DNA of 64,000 nucleotides from an uncultured Acidimicrobiales bacterium (GTDB lineage Bacteria; Actinomycetota; Acidimicrobiia; Acidimicrobiales; SZUA-35). The notes below the pieces were generated by a model. It searched no databases and was not told where the DNA came from. It saw only the letters and a list, made by a program, of their open reading frames with translations. Position 1 is the stretch's first letter, and each line of letters begins with the position of its first letter. Positions 56,201 through 63,929 of this stretch are shown one piece after another. The position numbers and the translations under genes are program-made. Where the stretch lies: the NCBI GenBank assembly GCA_937922805.1, contig CALAJV010000022.1, positions 1 to 64,000 on the forward strand, read 5' to 3'.

Positions 56201-56994
56201 GTGACCCTCAAACCGACGAGCGAGTTAACTACCGGCGGATAAACGGACCCTCTCCGCTCGCCAGTGGATCGGGAGGGAATCTCTTGTTCAAGACTGACAA
56301 GCCCTGGTCCTACGACATCGCCGATTGGAACAACGACGGCATCGACGACTGGGTTGGCTTCCGCCACCAGGGCGACACTGGCACCGGGATTCGATCCACC
56401 GAGATTCATGTCTTGAACGGAGCCAAGCCCGAATGGCTCTACCAGTCCGCGACCGCTATGCCGTGGAGCGACTTCAAAAACTACAGTTTCCACATGGCTG
56501 ATTGGAACGGCAACGGCAGTCAAGACATGATTCTGATCAAGCAAGGAGGCGCGTCGTCAACTGAAGTACATGTTATTGATACCAATAATCCGATGGCGTT
56601 CTCATCACACAACGTCACCGCTCTGCCGCGGACTAAGGGTGAACTTTGGCACTTCGACATCGCCGATTGGAACAACGACGGTCGCCTCGATGTAGTTGGC
56701 GTAAAGCAACGAGGGGCTTCCTCAACGGAGCTCCACGTGCTCGACGGAAACAACTTGAACCGATTTCTGTTGCAAACAGCCACCGCTCTCCCCCGAACCG
56801 ACGTGAATTGGGACTTCGAGGTGGCCGATTGGAACGGCAACGGAACCCAGGATCTAGTTGGTTTGAACCGAAATGGTTCATCTTCTACTGAGTTGCGAGT
56901 GGTGGACGGTGGACAACCATCAAAGCTTCTAGCTAGCTCGGCTACATCTATACCAAGAACGAACACCTATTGGAGCTTCTTAGTATCGAAATAG
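53242..56994 (+). CDS. Large secreted protein with C-terminal FG-GAP/VCBS-like repeats
   Basis: 1250 residues. A basic N-terminus and hydrophobic stretch (LLVIGTAIALTASILVAA) form a signal peptide. Residues 40-300 are beta-rich; 300-610 helical; about 612-690 holds two or more hydrophobic helices (IGSIAIVLSIFIAPIFPLVG). From about 1020 four repeats share the pattern (A/D)DWN(N/G)(D/N)G-x-x-D, as in IADWNNDGIDDWVG, MADWNGNGSQDMIL and IADWNNDGRLDVVG, which resemble calcium-binding FG-GAP/VCBS blades; each is followed by a Ser-Ser-Thr-Glu-(L/V)-(H/R)-V string. I recognise no full-length relative. Start ATG 53242 follows GGTGGAGGATTAGCA. Confidence 0.88.
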   Translation: MFILSKQWFMRCRSRLLVIGTAIALTASILVAAPEVNPADAAEISSSGRSTGISATGLRLNSSFQNNDGVSARQLVEPKELSSGDAIGKVTFLGTNDLNSIDVQSTSALRTDITIRYFTNGEAPVGTTVVERLDSFESKRFFAPANADQAEVLSNGYVVGTAKRGGSLTPGESFFKNGNGQLVPLQTESDSDGAPLGHTIFVPTANVTNTTIEVESQTSGMSGQTMSCYSVANGSILATSSGRSMTVPVAPADGGQGVICDTSNRDRRPISATVSVPNIGTYNAFAVGTNLDFDVDSAFEAHQTADDQVRGLRARLGLHLTSIGAGITQTQRESFVNNFEQIHQGQYQAFYETRDALLLALRRSTTDQLAAGRSNSDNARESLAMLLRGSDAEFVAPALRFHLSLGHFEDPGDDWMEERAGEYLASAFILYDNPASTDNDQVDRTNHAKRILNEAKRLYGGTALVASDQDEFMVAIDAALNAYDTSSDSWDNSTLFAVGLTTSTFDYLNNIEIDNLPRAKGIAQIATALAFVGASTRLILNPLDGLPDIDTVGKVLAGFGLAVDTAGKVVGFVMTVEEWLTSISSVSVSGGGTPIWQTGRSKLLWRLAVQAGKYGVKFSVVAASLNLLAQGWAVGGWIGAGTANIDDYADLIGSIAIVLSIFIAPIFPLVGLIAFVFGFILNLGDGNSVRLQNELKAEFEAGLAAMGIASTSAAACALRSTDYLNRYAPRDQDRGLAIRNVAGLHRDWTDGTPVGLSIAQVIQLGEQTCQNGESKLLSDSNFGKGLAALFDWRKQNNPDVADQTMVDDFLRLKGNQAGMNIEPFARAATARSSLTSIISTSCNIQLNPAQQAMFDAFIGSCPNSTFLPFAPGLPATATAASLKGDVNLETDKQATRFAKPVRSALVRYYRRNTPEAYNPAEITFSSDEIENFGPGDNYFKVDVGPFPDEDERCFQITGFTDSDVEYSSGHTCVVPKVGVNGITGINRDPQTDERVNYRRINGPSPLASGSGGNLLFKTDKPWSYDIADWNNDGIDDWVGFRHQGDTGTGIRSTEIHVLNGAKPEWLYQSATAMPWSDFKNYSFHMADWNGNGSQDMILIKQGGASSTEVHVIDTNNPMAFSSHNVTALPRTKGELWHFDIADWNNDGRLDVVGVKQRGASSTELHVLDGNNLNRFLLQTATALPRTDVNWDFEVADWNGNGTQDLVGLNRNGSSSTELRVVDGGQPSKLLASSATSIPRTNTYWSFLVSK

Positions 56995-57020
56995 CGACCT
57001 TGATAAAGAGACGGAAGCGT

Positions 57021-57052
57021 CCATCGGTTCGGGCTTGGTACCGGACCGATGG
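57021..57052 (+). terminator. Strong hairpin after the FG-GAP protein gene
   Basis: CCATCGGTTCGG and CCGGACCGATGG pair over 12 positions with one G-T, with an 8-nt loop, 26 bp after the stop at 56994. No T-run follows, so it is a probable intrinsic or assisted terminator separating this gene from cobU. Confidence 0.65.
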
Positions 57053-57241
57053 GCGATCGGCCTCGACCGGTCAAGCCGCCATGTCACCTCTGAAGACTGC
57101 GCCTGGTCCGATAGCGTCTTGAATGATGATGTCGCTATCCAAGCCTCCTACCCCGGGCGAAACTGCCGTCTACCTTCGAGTTCAGACACCAGCTAACTGT
57201 GTCATGGCCAATGTAGACATCGGGCTAGGCGGCCTATCTCG

Positions 57242-57823
57242 ATGAAACTAGGACTAGGTCCAACCCTGGTGATCGGCGGAGCCCGAAGCGGAAAAAGCAA
57301 TCTGGTTTTGGAGCTCGGCTTGTCCTGGCCCGGTGCTGTCTGCTTTGTGGCGACCGCCACGGCTGGGGACGACGACATGGCCGCTCGCATTCAACGGCAT
57401 AAAGACGAACGGCCCGCTCGCTGGAGCGGGTTAGAACTTCCCCTTTTCGGCGGCTCCGATGTGTCAAATACCGAGGGTGAGCTGTTGATAATTGACTGCA
57501 TCACGATGCTGGTAGCGAACTTACTGTTCGAAGGCAGCTCTGACGACGAAATTACTAGTCATGTTGCCGAGCTGGGCCGAGCTCTCCAGCAACGACAAGC
57601 CCCCAGCCTAGCTGTGACCAACGAAGTCGGTCTCGGCGTACACCCCGAAACAGAACTGGGACGCCGATACCGAGACACTCTGGGGCGGGCCAATCGAGCC
57701 TTGGCCGACACCTGCCAGACCTCCCTCTTTGTTGTCGCTGGAAAAGTAGTCCGGCTTAGCGACCTGGAATTGGAATGGCCCACATATCAACCAGCGACTA
57801 AAGAGAATAACAATGTTGACTAG
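57242..57823 (+). CDS. cobU: Adenosylcobinamide kinase / adenosylcobinamide-phosphate guanylyltransferase
   Basis: Bifunctional enzyme that phosphorylates adenosylcobinamide and adds GMP. P-loop GGARSGKS at 12-19. FVATATAGDDDMAARIQRH contains the His-bearing guanylylation region, and ERPARWSGLELP, LLIIDCITMLVANLL and VTNEVGLGVHPETELGR are conserved CobU/CobP motifs. Length 193 is standard. Its end overlaps cobT by 11 bp. First gene of the cobU-cobT-cobS operon; no cobalamin riboswitch was recognised in the 247 bp upstream. Confidence 0.95.
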   Translation: MKLGLGPTLVIGGARSGKSNLVLELGLSWPGAVCFVATATAGDDDMAARIQRHKDERPARWSGLELPLFGGSDVSNTEGELLIIDCITMLVANLLFEGSSDDEITSHVAELGRALQQRQAPSLAVTNEVGLGVHPETELGRRYRDTLGRANRALADTCQTSLFVVAGKVVRLSDLELEWPTYQPATKENNNVD

Positions 57824-58919
57824 CTCTCACCTCGTTGCCGAGCTCGCAACGGCCAGTGAGCCGGACGAACAATCACGATCGGCGGTACAGCAACGAGTCG
57901 ACGATATTCTGCGACCCGCCGGCGCTCTAGCCCGGCTCGACGAGTTGGCGGTTTGGCTCGCAAGCTGGCAAGGCCGGTCGACCCCGGCGGTAGATAGTTC
58001 GGTGGCAATCATCTTCGCCGGTGACCACGGTGTGACATCAGATGGCGTGAGCGCCTACCCAGCTGAGGTAACCGGTGCGATGCTCTCAGCGTTTCAACAA
58101 CAAAAAGCATCGGTGTCTGCCATGGCGTCGGTTACCGGCACCAGCGTGCATGCGATAGATGTTGGGGTGGGCCAGCCGACCGGTAACTTACGAACCGAAC
58201 CAGCAATGACTCCGGAACGTTTCTCGAAAGCTTTTCACGACGGCCGATCTGCAGCTGCTCATTATTGCCAACAAGACGGCGATGTGGACCTCCTCATCTT
58301 CGGAGAGATGGGAATCGGCAATACCACGGCGGCAGCAGCAGTATCGGCGGCCTTGTACACGTTGACGCCCGCCCAAACTAAAGCTGAGGCTGATGCCGAA
58401 TCGGAGATCAGTCAGGCCGGCGATGCTGGCGATGACGCGGCCAAGTTCGTTGGCCGAGGCACCGGTGTTGACGATCGCGACTACACCAACAAAATTCGAG
58501 TGGTATCTGAGGCTGTCCGGCGGGTAGCAGCGCTTGCAGTTGAAGACGACATTGCGCTTAGCCCGCTTGAAATTCTCCGTCAGCTCGGGGGAACAGAACT
58601 AGCGGCCATCGCTGGTGCAATGTTCGAAGCTCGACTTCGTTCTGTTCCAGTTCTATTGGATGGATACATCGCCACTGTGCCAGCAGTCGTCCTACACGCA
58701 ATCGATCCGACTATTGTCGCCAACGTACGTGCCGCCCACGTGTCCGCAGAACCGGGGCACCTGCTTCTCTTGCAGCGACTTGGCCTCGCCCCGGTGCTGT
58801 CGCTCGATCTGCGGCTGGGAGAAGCTTCGGGTGCGGTAGCTGCCGTTCCCCTGCTACAGATGGCATGTAAGCTAGTGACCGACGTGCCTACATTCAGCGA
58901 GTGGTTCGGCCCACAATGA
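57813..58919 (+). CDS. cobT: Nicotinate-nucleotide:dimethylbenzimidazole phosphoribosyltransferase
   Basis: Activates the lower ligand of cobalamin by making alpha-ribazole phosphate. Motifs: FAGDHGVTSDGVSAYP, FGEMGIGNTTAAAAV, FVGRGTGVDD and the catalytic Glu in LRLGEASGA. Length 368 is normal. Its stop shares bases with the cobS ATG (ATGA), and it overlaps cobU by 11 bp, so the three are tightly coupled. No lower-ligand synthesis gene (bluB) is in the window. Confidence 0.96.
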   Translation: MLTSSHLVAELATASEPDEQSRSAVQQRVDDILRPAGALARLDELAVWLASWQGRSTPAVDSSVAIIFAGDHGVTSDGVSAYPAEVTGAMLSAFQQQKASVSAMASVTGTSVHAIDVGVGQPTGNLRTEPAMTPERFSKAFHDGRSAAAHYCQQDGDVDLLIFGEMGIGNTTAAAAVSAALYTLTPAQTKAEADAESEISQAGDAGDDAAKFVGRGTGVDDRDYTNKIRVVSEAVRRVAALAVEDDIALSPLEILRQLGGTELAAIAGAMFEARLRSVPVLLDGYIATVPAVVLHAIDPTIVANVRAAHVSAEPGHLLLLQRLGLAPVLSLDLRLGEASGAVAAVPLLQMACKLVTDVPTFSEWFGPQ

Positions 58920-59674
58920 GTTCCGCCATCCGATCGGAGCTACGCGGACTGCGAGTAGCGGCCGGATTCCTCACTCGTATTCCGGTCGGCGACGTAACCG
59001 ACGGTGGCACGGTGACCGTCAAGCTGGAACAGGCGGTCCGGTGGTTTCCCGTTATTGGCCTGGGCATCGGGGCTATCGAGGGAGCGACGTTCTTCGCCTT
59101 ATCGCAGGTTTCAACTCCTTCGGTGTCAGCGGTGGTAGCGGTGGCCATATCGGCACTGCTAACCGGAGCGTTTCACCACGATGGCTTGGCCGACATGGCC
59201 GATGCTTTTGGTGGAGGCTGGACCGCTGAGCGACGTTTAGAAATCATGAAGGATTCACGCCTAGGAACCTATGGAACCACCGCCCTCGTCCTTGCGTTGT
59301 TTTTAGAGACCGCTACCGTGGCGTCACTCACTCCAGCTCGAGCTATTCTGGCGTTAGTTGCCGCCCACACACTTAGCCGGGCGCTCGCCGTTGCTTCAAT
59401 GCTGATCGCTCCCGCTGCTGGGGACGGTCTTCGAGCGTCATATTTCAGCGATCTGCATTGGCCTGCTCCGACAATCACAGTTCTTGTGACGCTTCTAGCA
59501 ACCGGTGTTCTCCTCCGGTCAACTGCGCTGCTGGCAATTCCTTTGGCCATTGCGACGATGAGCTGCGTGATTTGGCTCTCCCTTCGCAAAATCGGCGGTG
59601 TTACTGGCGACGTGTTGGGAGCAGTTCAACAAGTTTCTGCGCTAGCAGTTTTGGTTGCTGCCACCATCATTTAG
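58916..59674 (+). CDS. cobS: Adenosylcobinamide-GDP ribazoletransferase (cobalamin synthase)
   Basis: Integral membrane enzyme of 252 residues joining adenosylcobinamide-GDP and alpha-ribazole. AAGFLTRIPVGD opens the chain; the conserved metal-binding stretch FHHDGLADMADAFGGGW and MKDSRLGTYG lie near residues 78-115; KIGGVTGDVLGA is near the end; some six hydrophobic segments surround them. Start ATG 58916 overlaps the cobT stop by 4 bp. The frame is open further upstream to 58901 but that start is less likely. Confidence 0.96.
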   Translation: MSSAIRSELRGLRVAAGFLTRIPVGDVTDGGTVTVKLEQAVRWFPVIGLGIGAIEGATFFALSQVSTPSVSAVVAVAISALLTGAFHHDGLADMADAFGGGWTAERRLEIMKDSRLGTYGTTALVLALFLETATVASLTPARAILALVAAHTLSRALAVASMLIAPAAGDGLRASYFSDLHWPAPTITVLVTLLATGVLLRSTALLAIPLAIATMSCVIWLSLRKIGGVTGDVLGAVQQVSALAVLVAATII

Positions 59675-59777
59675 TCAATACTTTCGGACCGCAAAGGTTG
59701 ACAGTAATTCGGCCCACGAATCTCAAGTCTTGGTATTCGAACGTCGATGCACTGAGGTGACGTTGACGTCGAGCGAT

Positions 59778-61913
59778 ATGACTAGTCAGACTGAGCGTTG
59801 GCAAGCCCGACCTCGACTTGCCTTCTTGCTCCAAGCAGTCATCTTCGTAGTGCCGATTTGCTTGGCATGGCTTGCTGTTCGAGCTACCCGATCGGCCTAC
59901 TGGCATCCTGAGGGTTTGGGCGGGTCGATTGCTTGGGTCATCCAAGCAATGGTGGTCGCAGCAATCGTGTCGTACCTTGCCAGTCGGGTTATGAAACAAC
60001 TCACCCCTCTGTCAACTCTTTTAAAGTTGAGTCTCATATTTCCTGACAATGTTCCCTCTCGATTCGGTGTAGCGCTCCGGTCAGGCACGATGAACCAGTT
60101 GAAAAAGAGTGAAGTTGCATTGTCGGGGACTGTCGGTGAGGCGGCCGAGGAAGCGATTGCGTTGGTCATGAAACTCGGGAAGCATGATCGGTCGACCCGA
60201 GGACACGTCGAGCGGGTCCGAGCCCACGCCGAGTTGATCGGTCGTGAACTTAACCTTCCAGAAGCCGAGATAGATCGGCTCCGCTGGGGAGTACTACTTC
60301 ACGACATCGGCAAGATTGTCATCCCTGCTCGAATTTTGAAAAAGACTGGCGAGCTGTACAAACATGAAGAAGGCATTCTGCGAAACCACCCGGTCGACGG
60401 CGCCCGAATTGTTGCTCCTTTGGAGTCATGGCTGGGTGAGTGGACGTTAGCCGCATCGGAGCATCATGAGCAATGGGACGGCGGTGGATACCCGGCTGGC
60501 CTGAGCGGCGAAGACATCTCTCTACCTGGTCGAATAACCGCGGTAGCAAACTTTTTCGATGGAATGACTGCGAAGCGGCCAGGCCACAAGCCACTATCTC
60601 CGGCCGACGCCCGCCAACAGCTCGTAGCTCGATCCGGGACCGAATTCGATCCAACCATAGTTCGAGCATTCTTGCGGGTCGGTTTGCAGTCGAACCGCTC
60701 GGTAGGGATTTTCGGTTGGATCCTGGAACTTCCTGCCTTATTTCGGGCTACCCCTCTGCTAGCCCCAGCATCTTCGGTCGTAGGCGTTGGACTTGCCGCC
60801 GTTGCCGCCGTCACGTCACCCGGCCTTCAGCAGGCACCACCAGAAACGGTCGCTTTTGCCATCACCGAAGAGGGCAACTCAGACACGGTAATCGGAACAA
60901 CTACCACCGCTCCTCAGCCGGCACAAGCCGACGAACCTTCGACAATCCGCTCTGCCCCGACGACTACACCAACCGTTGCCTCATCGCTGCCAGCCACCAC
61001 CCGGCGTGTGCCGCCTTCTACAACATCAACTCAGAAACTGGTTGCCTCCACCACCATTGCCCCGACGACATCATCAACTATCGGATCGACGACGAGCACT
61101 ACAAGTCCAACGACATCGGTAGTAGTCGCCAAACCGACCACCACGCAACCGGCAACTGCGCAATCGACAACGAGCCAGACAACGATCCGAACAACGACGA
61201 CTAATCCACCAACGACGGTGCCGCCTTCTAGCCAGCAAACCACTACTACAGCATTGATACCAACGACTGCGCAAACACCACTAGCAGCAGACGCTCCGAT
61301 CGCAGTCGAATCCCCACTTGCTGTGCCGCTGACGACAACCACGGTGGTCGTCGCTACGACTCAATCAACGACTACGTCGAACCCAACGACAACCACCCCA
61401 ACAACAAACACGACCGCCCCGCCACCGGTCCCGGTCGGTCCGACCGGCACCGGATTCGTCATTCTTGAGCCCAACGCGGTGCCAGAAACTCTGGCGCCTG
61501 GTTCGATCGAGTCGAATGAGTACATGTATCTGTTCGCCGAGCAGGACGGCCTGGTCCTGAAGGCAGATTTGGTCGTTTCGGCATTCGAACCCGGGGTTCC
61601 ATTCAACGGTGACAGCCCTTTATCGACAGTAATTCCGGCCGAGACTCCTGTCTGCGTTTGGTTCATTCACTCGGATCCAGCGTGGCTGCCTAGCGTGGAA
61701 GCAACTATCAATTTTGGTCAAACTATCTTGGGTGTCACGATGACGGCGTCTGAACTACAACAAACTTCCGAGTTCGAATTGCCGGGAGTCAACTACGCCT
61801 ACGACGGATTGGGCGCCCCCGATACCTTGACAATCGATGGCAGTGAGCTTTTCTTCCAGGCCGATCACATCCCGTTCCTGACCGACCAGATCCGGGTCTA
61901 TACCAGTTGCTAG
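59778..61913 (+). CDS. HD-GYP phosphodiesterase with membrane anchors, Thr-rich stalk and extracellular domain
   Basis: From ATG 59778 the chain has 711 residues (the frame is open to 59655, overlapping cobS). Two helices (about 14-35, 51-69) precede a cytoplasmic HD-GYP domain with HDIGK at 175-179 and HHEQWDGGGYP at 229-239, the signature of c-di-GMP hydrolases. A third helix (about 325-347) exits the membrane. A stalk of about 200 residues rich in Thr, Pro and Ser (360-560) carries a C-terminal beta-like domain (about 565-711) with two Cys, of unknown family. This layout suggests an outside sensor controlling c-di-GMP turnover. A GTG at 59757 is an alternative start. Confidence 0.9.
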   Translation: MTSQTERWQARPRLAFLLQAVIFVVPICLAWLAVRATRSAYWHPEGLGGSIAWVIQAMVVAAIVSYLASRVMKQLTPLSTLLKLSLIFPDNVPSRFGVALRSGTMNQLKKSEVALSGTVGEAAEEAIALVMKLGKHDRSTRGHVERVRAHAELIGRELNLPEAEIDRLRWGVLLHDIGKIVIPARILKKTGELYKHEEGILRNHPVDGARIVAPLESWLGEWTLAASEHHEQWDGGGYPAGLSGEDISLPGRITAVANFFDGMTAKRPGHKPLSPADARQQLVARSGTEFDPTIVRAFLRVGLQSNRSVGIFGWILELPALFRATPLLAPASSVVGVGLAAVAAVTSPGLQQAPPETVAFAITEEGNSDTVIGTTTTAPQPAQADEPSTIRSAPTTTPTVASSLPATTRRVPPSTTSTQKLVASTTIAPTTSSTIGSTTSTTSPTTSVVVAKPTTTQPATAQSTTSQTTIRTTTTNPPTTVPPSSQQTTTTALIPTTAQTPLAADAPIAVESPLAVPLTTTTVVVATTQSTTTSNPTTTTPTTNTTAPPPVPVGPTGTGFVILEPNAVPETLAPGSIESNEYMYLFAEQDGLVLKADLVVSAFEPGVPFNGDSPLSTVIPAETPVCVWFIHSDPAWLPSVEATINFGQTILGVTMTASELQQTSEFELPGVNYAYDGLGAPDTLTIDGSELFFQADHIPFLTDQIRVYTSC

Positions 61914-61928
61914 CGTGAAAAGACTGTC

Positions 61929-62744
61929 TTACGCTCTTTGGCCAACGACTTGGCGAAGCATTCGAACGACGGGGTGTCGCTCGACCGCACCGACGGTGTG
62001 AGCCGATGGGGCTGGATGACGCTCCGCTGCTTTGTTTTGCTGAAGGAGCCAGGTGTTTCCTTCTGAGTGAACCTGATCGCCGCGGTTTGCGGCCAAGTAG
62101 TTGACTGCGTGCTTGACTCCAGGCCAGTCCCAATCATCGCCACACAGAACGGCGTTTGGAAACAAAGCCCGAGCAACCGCAACATCAGCCAACACATCCT
62201 CATATACATGGGATCCGTCGACATACACGATGTCTGGTTCAACGCCAGCGCTATGAACAGGCGACATCATGTCGGGGCTGAAACCGCGCAACGGCGTAAG
62301 CCGATCTCGAAGCTCCCAGTTGGAGGCTAGGAAGATCTGATAGATACCGTCTTTCTCCTTGGTTACGAACTCCGTCAGCTCCGGAGCGTGATTCAAGAAC
62401 GGACGATCTTTGGCGCTGTCAACATCGAACCATGGGTCAATACAAAATACATGAGCCTCGGGGTAGCGCTCAGCGAAGTAGCGAGCTGAAGAGCCTAGGA
62501 GCGAGCCAATCTCCACTACGAACCTCGCCTCTTTAGGCAACATGGAATCGAGAAGTTCGCGACCCTCAATGCCCCAACCCCACTCGCTCGCTGGCGCATC
62601 CGGGCGGCGGGTCGGCCATGGGTAGGCGTTGACAAGATCGTTGAGGCCGGGCATACCGAAGATGGTATAGCCGCAAGATCCAAGACCGAGAAGATGCTGA
62701 TGAGGAAAGATACTCGACCGCAGATTCTCTGAAATTCGTGACAA
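61929..62744 (-). CDS. Class I SAM-dependent methyltransferase-like protein
   Basis: Rossmann-type fold with FVVEIGSLLGSSARYFA as the SAM motif near residue 75, an acidic CIDPWFD after the second strand, and DIVYVDGSHVYEDV near 170, as in the Methyltransf_24/cephalosporin-hydroxylase-like group that modifies sugars or small molecules. The longest frame uses a TTG at 62744; ATG 62654 (MPGLNDLV) is an alternative. Convergent with the HD-GYP gene (15 bp apart) and divergent from the gene at 62907, it may open the glycan cluster that continues to the right. Confidence 0.75.
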   Translation of the reverse strand: MSRISENLRSSIFPHQHLLGLGSCGYTIFGMPGLNDLVNAYPWPTRRPDAPASEWGWGIEGRELLDSMLPKEARFVVEIGSLLGSSARYFAERYPEAHVFCIDPWFDVDSAKDRPFLNHAPELTEFVTKEKDGIYQIFLASNWELRDRLTPLRGFSPDMMSPVHSAGVEPDIVYVDGSHVYEDVLADVAVARALFPNAVLCGDDWDWPGVKHAVNYLAANRGDQVHSEGNTWLLQQNKAAERHPAPSAHTVGAVERHPVVRMLRQVVGQRA

Positions 62745-62877
62745 ACTGGCAGAGCGGGCAAACCTACCTAGTAGGCCTGGACGTGTATTTCCGCTCAGAC
62801 GGGTAGCGATCGGAGGGCTTAGGCTTTTCAGTTAGATCTCTATCAAAAACTCGACTTTTGGCGTGAAGGAGCTACGA

Positions 62878-62910
62878 GTGACCTACCAAGTTGGTGGCCC
62901 ATCTAAATGA
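62878..62910 (+). CDS. Possible 10-codon leader reading frame
   Basis: GTG at 62878 with a perfect-looking ribosome-binding site (GAAGGAG, six-base spacer) opens a 10-residue frame (MTYQVGGPSK) ending in TGA that overlaps the ATG of the next gene as ATGA. The next gene lacks so good a site of its own. This could be a leader peptide for translational coupling, or a chance frame. Confidence 0.35.
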   Translation: MTYQVGGPSK

Positions 62911-63929
62911 GTCAGACTCCCACCATCTCTGACCTTGGAACCATGTATGTGGTTGGCGGCAGGCAGAGAACTCGCGCCGGTCTCCGCGATCTAGATCCCC
63001 AGTGGTACGGCTATAGCCATGGCGTCGTTGTTGAGATCAACGACCAGCAACCGACAACCGTAATGGAACGGCGCTCAGATCCAGGTACCTGCGGCCCCGA
63101 CGATCCTGAACTGTTTAAGTCGGCCACACGAGTCGGTGATCGGTTATACGCCTGTTCCCAGACTGAAGCCATGGTGTACAGCTTCCCGGAGCTCGAACTT
63201 CTCCATCATGTGAGCCTGCCCATGTTCAACGATGTTCACCATGTGGTGCCAGCCCGCGATGAGTTGGGCCAAGTCGATCCGTCAAGGATGTGGCTCGCCG
63301 TTTCGGGCCAGGACCTAGTTGCAGAGATAACAGTCGATGGCGAGTTGCTCTCGACGTGGGCTGTAGATGGGTCCGATCCGAGCGACCGGATTGACCCCGA
63401 TCGGGACTACCGCATCAACACCAAGTTGAAGCCCCACAAGTTCCATCCCAACTATCTCTTCTACGCTCCGGACCAGAGCCTGTGGGTTACCCGGTTCGAG
63501 ACTCGTGACGCGGTCCAGGTAGGCGACGTTGAGCGACGAATGGACGTTGGCGACGAAAGGTGTCACGACGGCGTCGTCGACGAAGGCCTCGTTCATTTCA
63601 CAACCATCGATGGGAAAGTCATCGTGGTCGACCCCGTGTCACTAAAGACGATTGCTGAACACACGCTGGTTGGAAATCGACCCGACATACTTCTTGGTTG
63701 GTGCCGTGGGCTGACCTTTGTCGGCGACACGGCCGTTGTCGGGTTCTCTCGAATTCGCCACACGAAAGTCCGAGGCGCTCTTAGCTGGGTTCGGAACGGG
63801 CTAACTCAATCGGAGCCGACCCGCGTTGCGATCTACGACCGCCGAAACTGGACCTTGCTAGATGAAATTGATCTTGAACCGGCAGGCTGCAACGCAGTTT
63901 TTTCGATAGTGGCGGAGACAAAAAGTTGA
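62907..63929 (+). CDS. Protein of unknown function, possible beta-propeller
   Basis: 340 residues without a signal peptide. The chain has repeated beta-rich segments with conserved-looking HH and DP motifs (FNDVHHVVPARDE, KLKPHKFHPNYLF, WVTRFETRDAVQV, KVIVVDPVSLKTIAEHTL), suggesting a beta-propeller such as those in the TIGR03032/DUF4915-type groups, which often occur beside glycosyltransferases. No catalytic motif is recognised. The stop overlaps the start of a glycosyltransferase gene by 4 bp (TTGA), so co-translation is likely and a role in glycan assembly is plausible. Confidence 0.75.
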   Translation: MSQTPTISDLGTMYVVGGRQRTRAGLRDLDPQWYGYSHGVVVEINDQQPTTVMERRSDPGTCGPDDPELFKSATRVGDRLYACSQTEAMVYSFPELELLHHVSLPMFNDVHHVVPARDELGQVDPSRMWLAVSGQDLVAEITVDGELLSTWAVDGSDPSDRIDPDRDYRINTKLKPHKFHPNYLFYAPDQSLWVTRFETRDAVQVGDVERRMDVGDERCHDGVVDEGLVHFTTIDGKVIVVDPVSLKTIAEHTLVGNRPDILLGWCRGLTFVGDTAVVGFSRIRHTKVRGALSWVRNGLTQSEPTRVAIYDRRNWTLLDEIDLEPAGCNAVFSIVAETKS

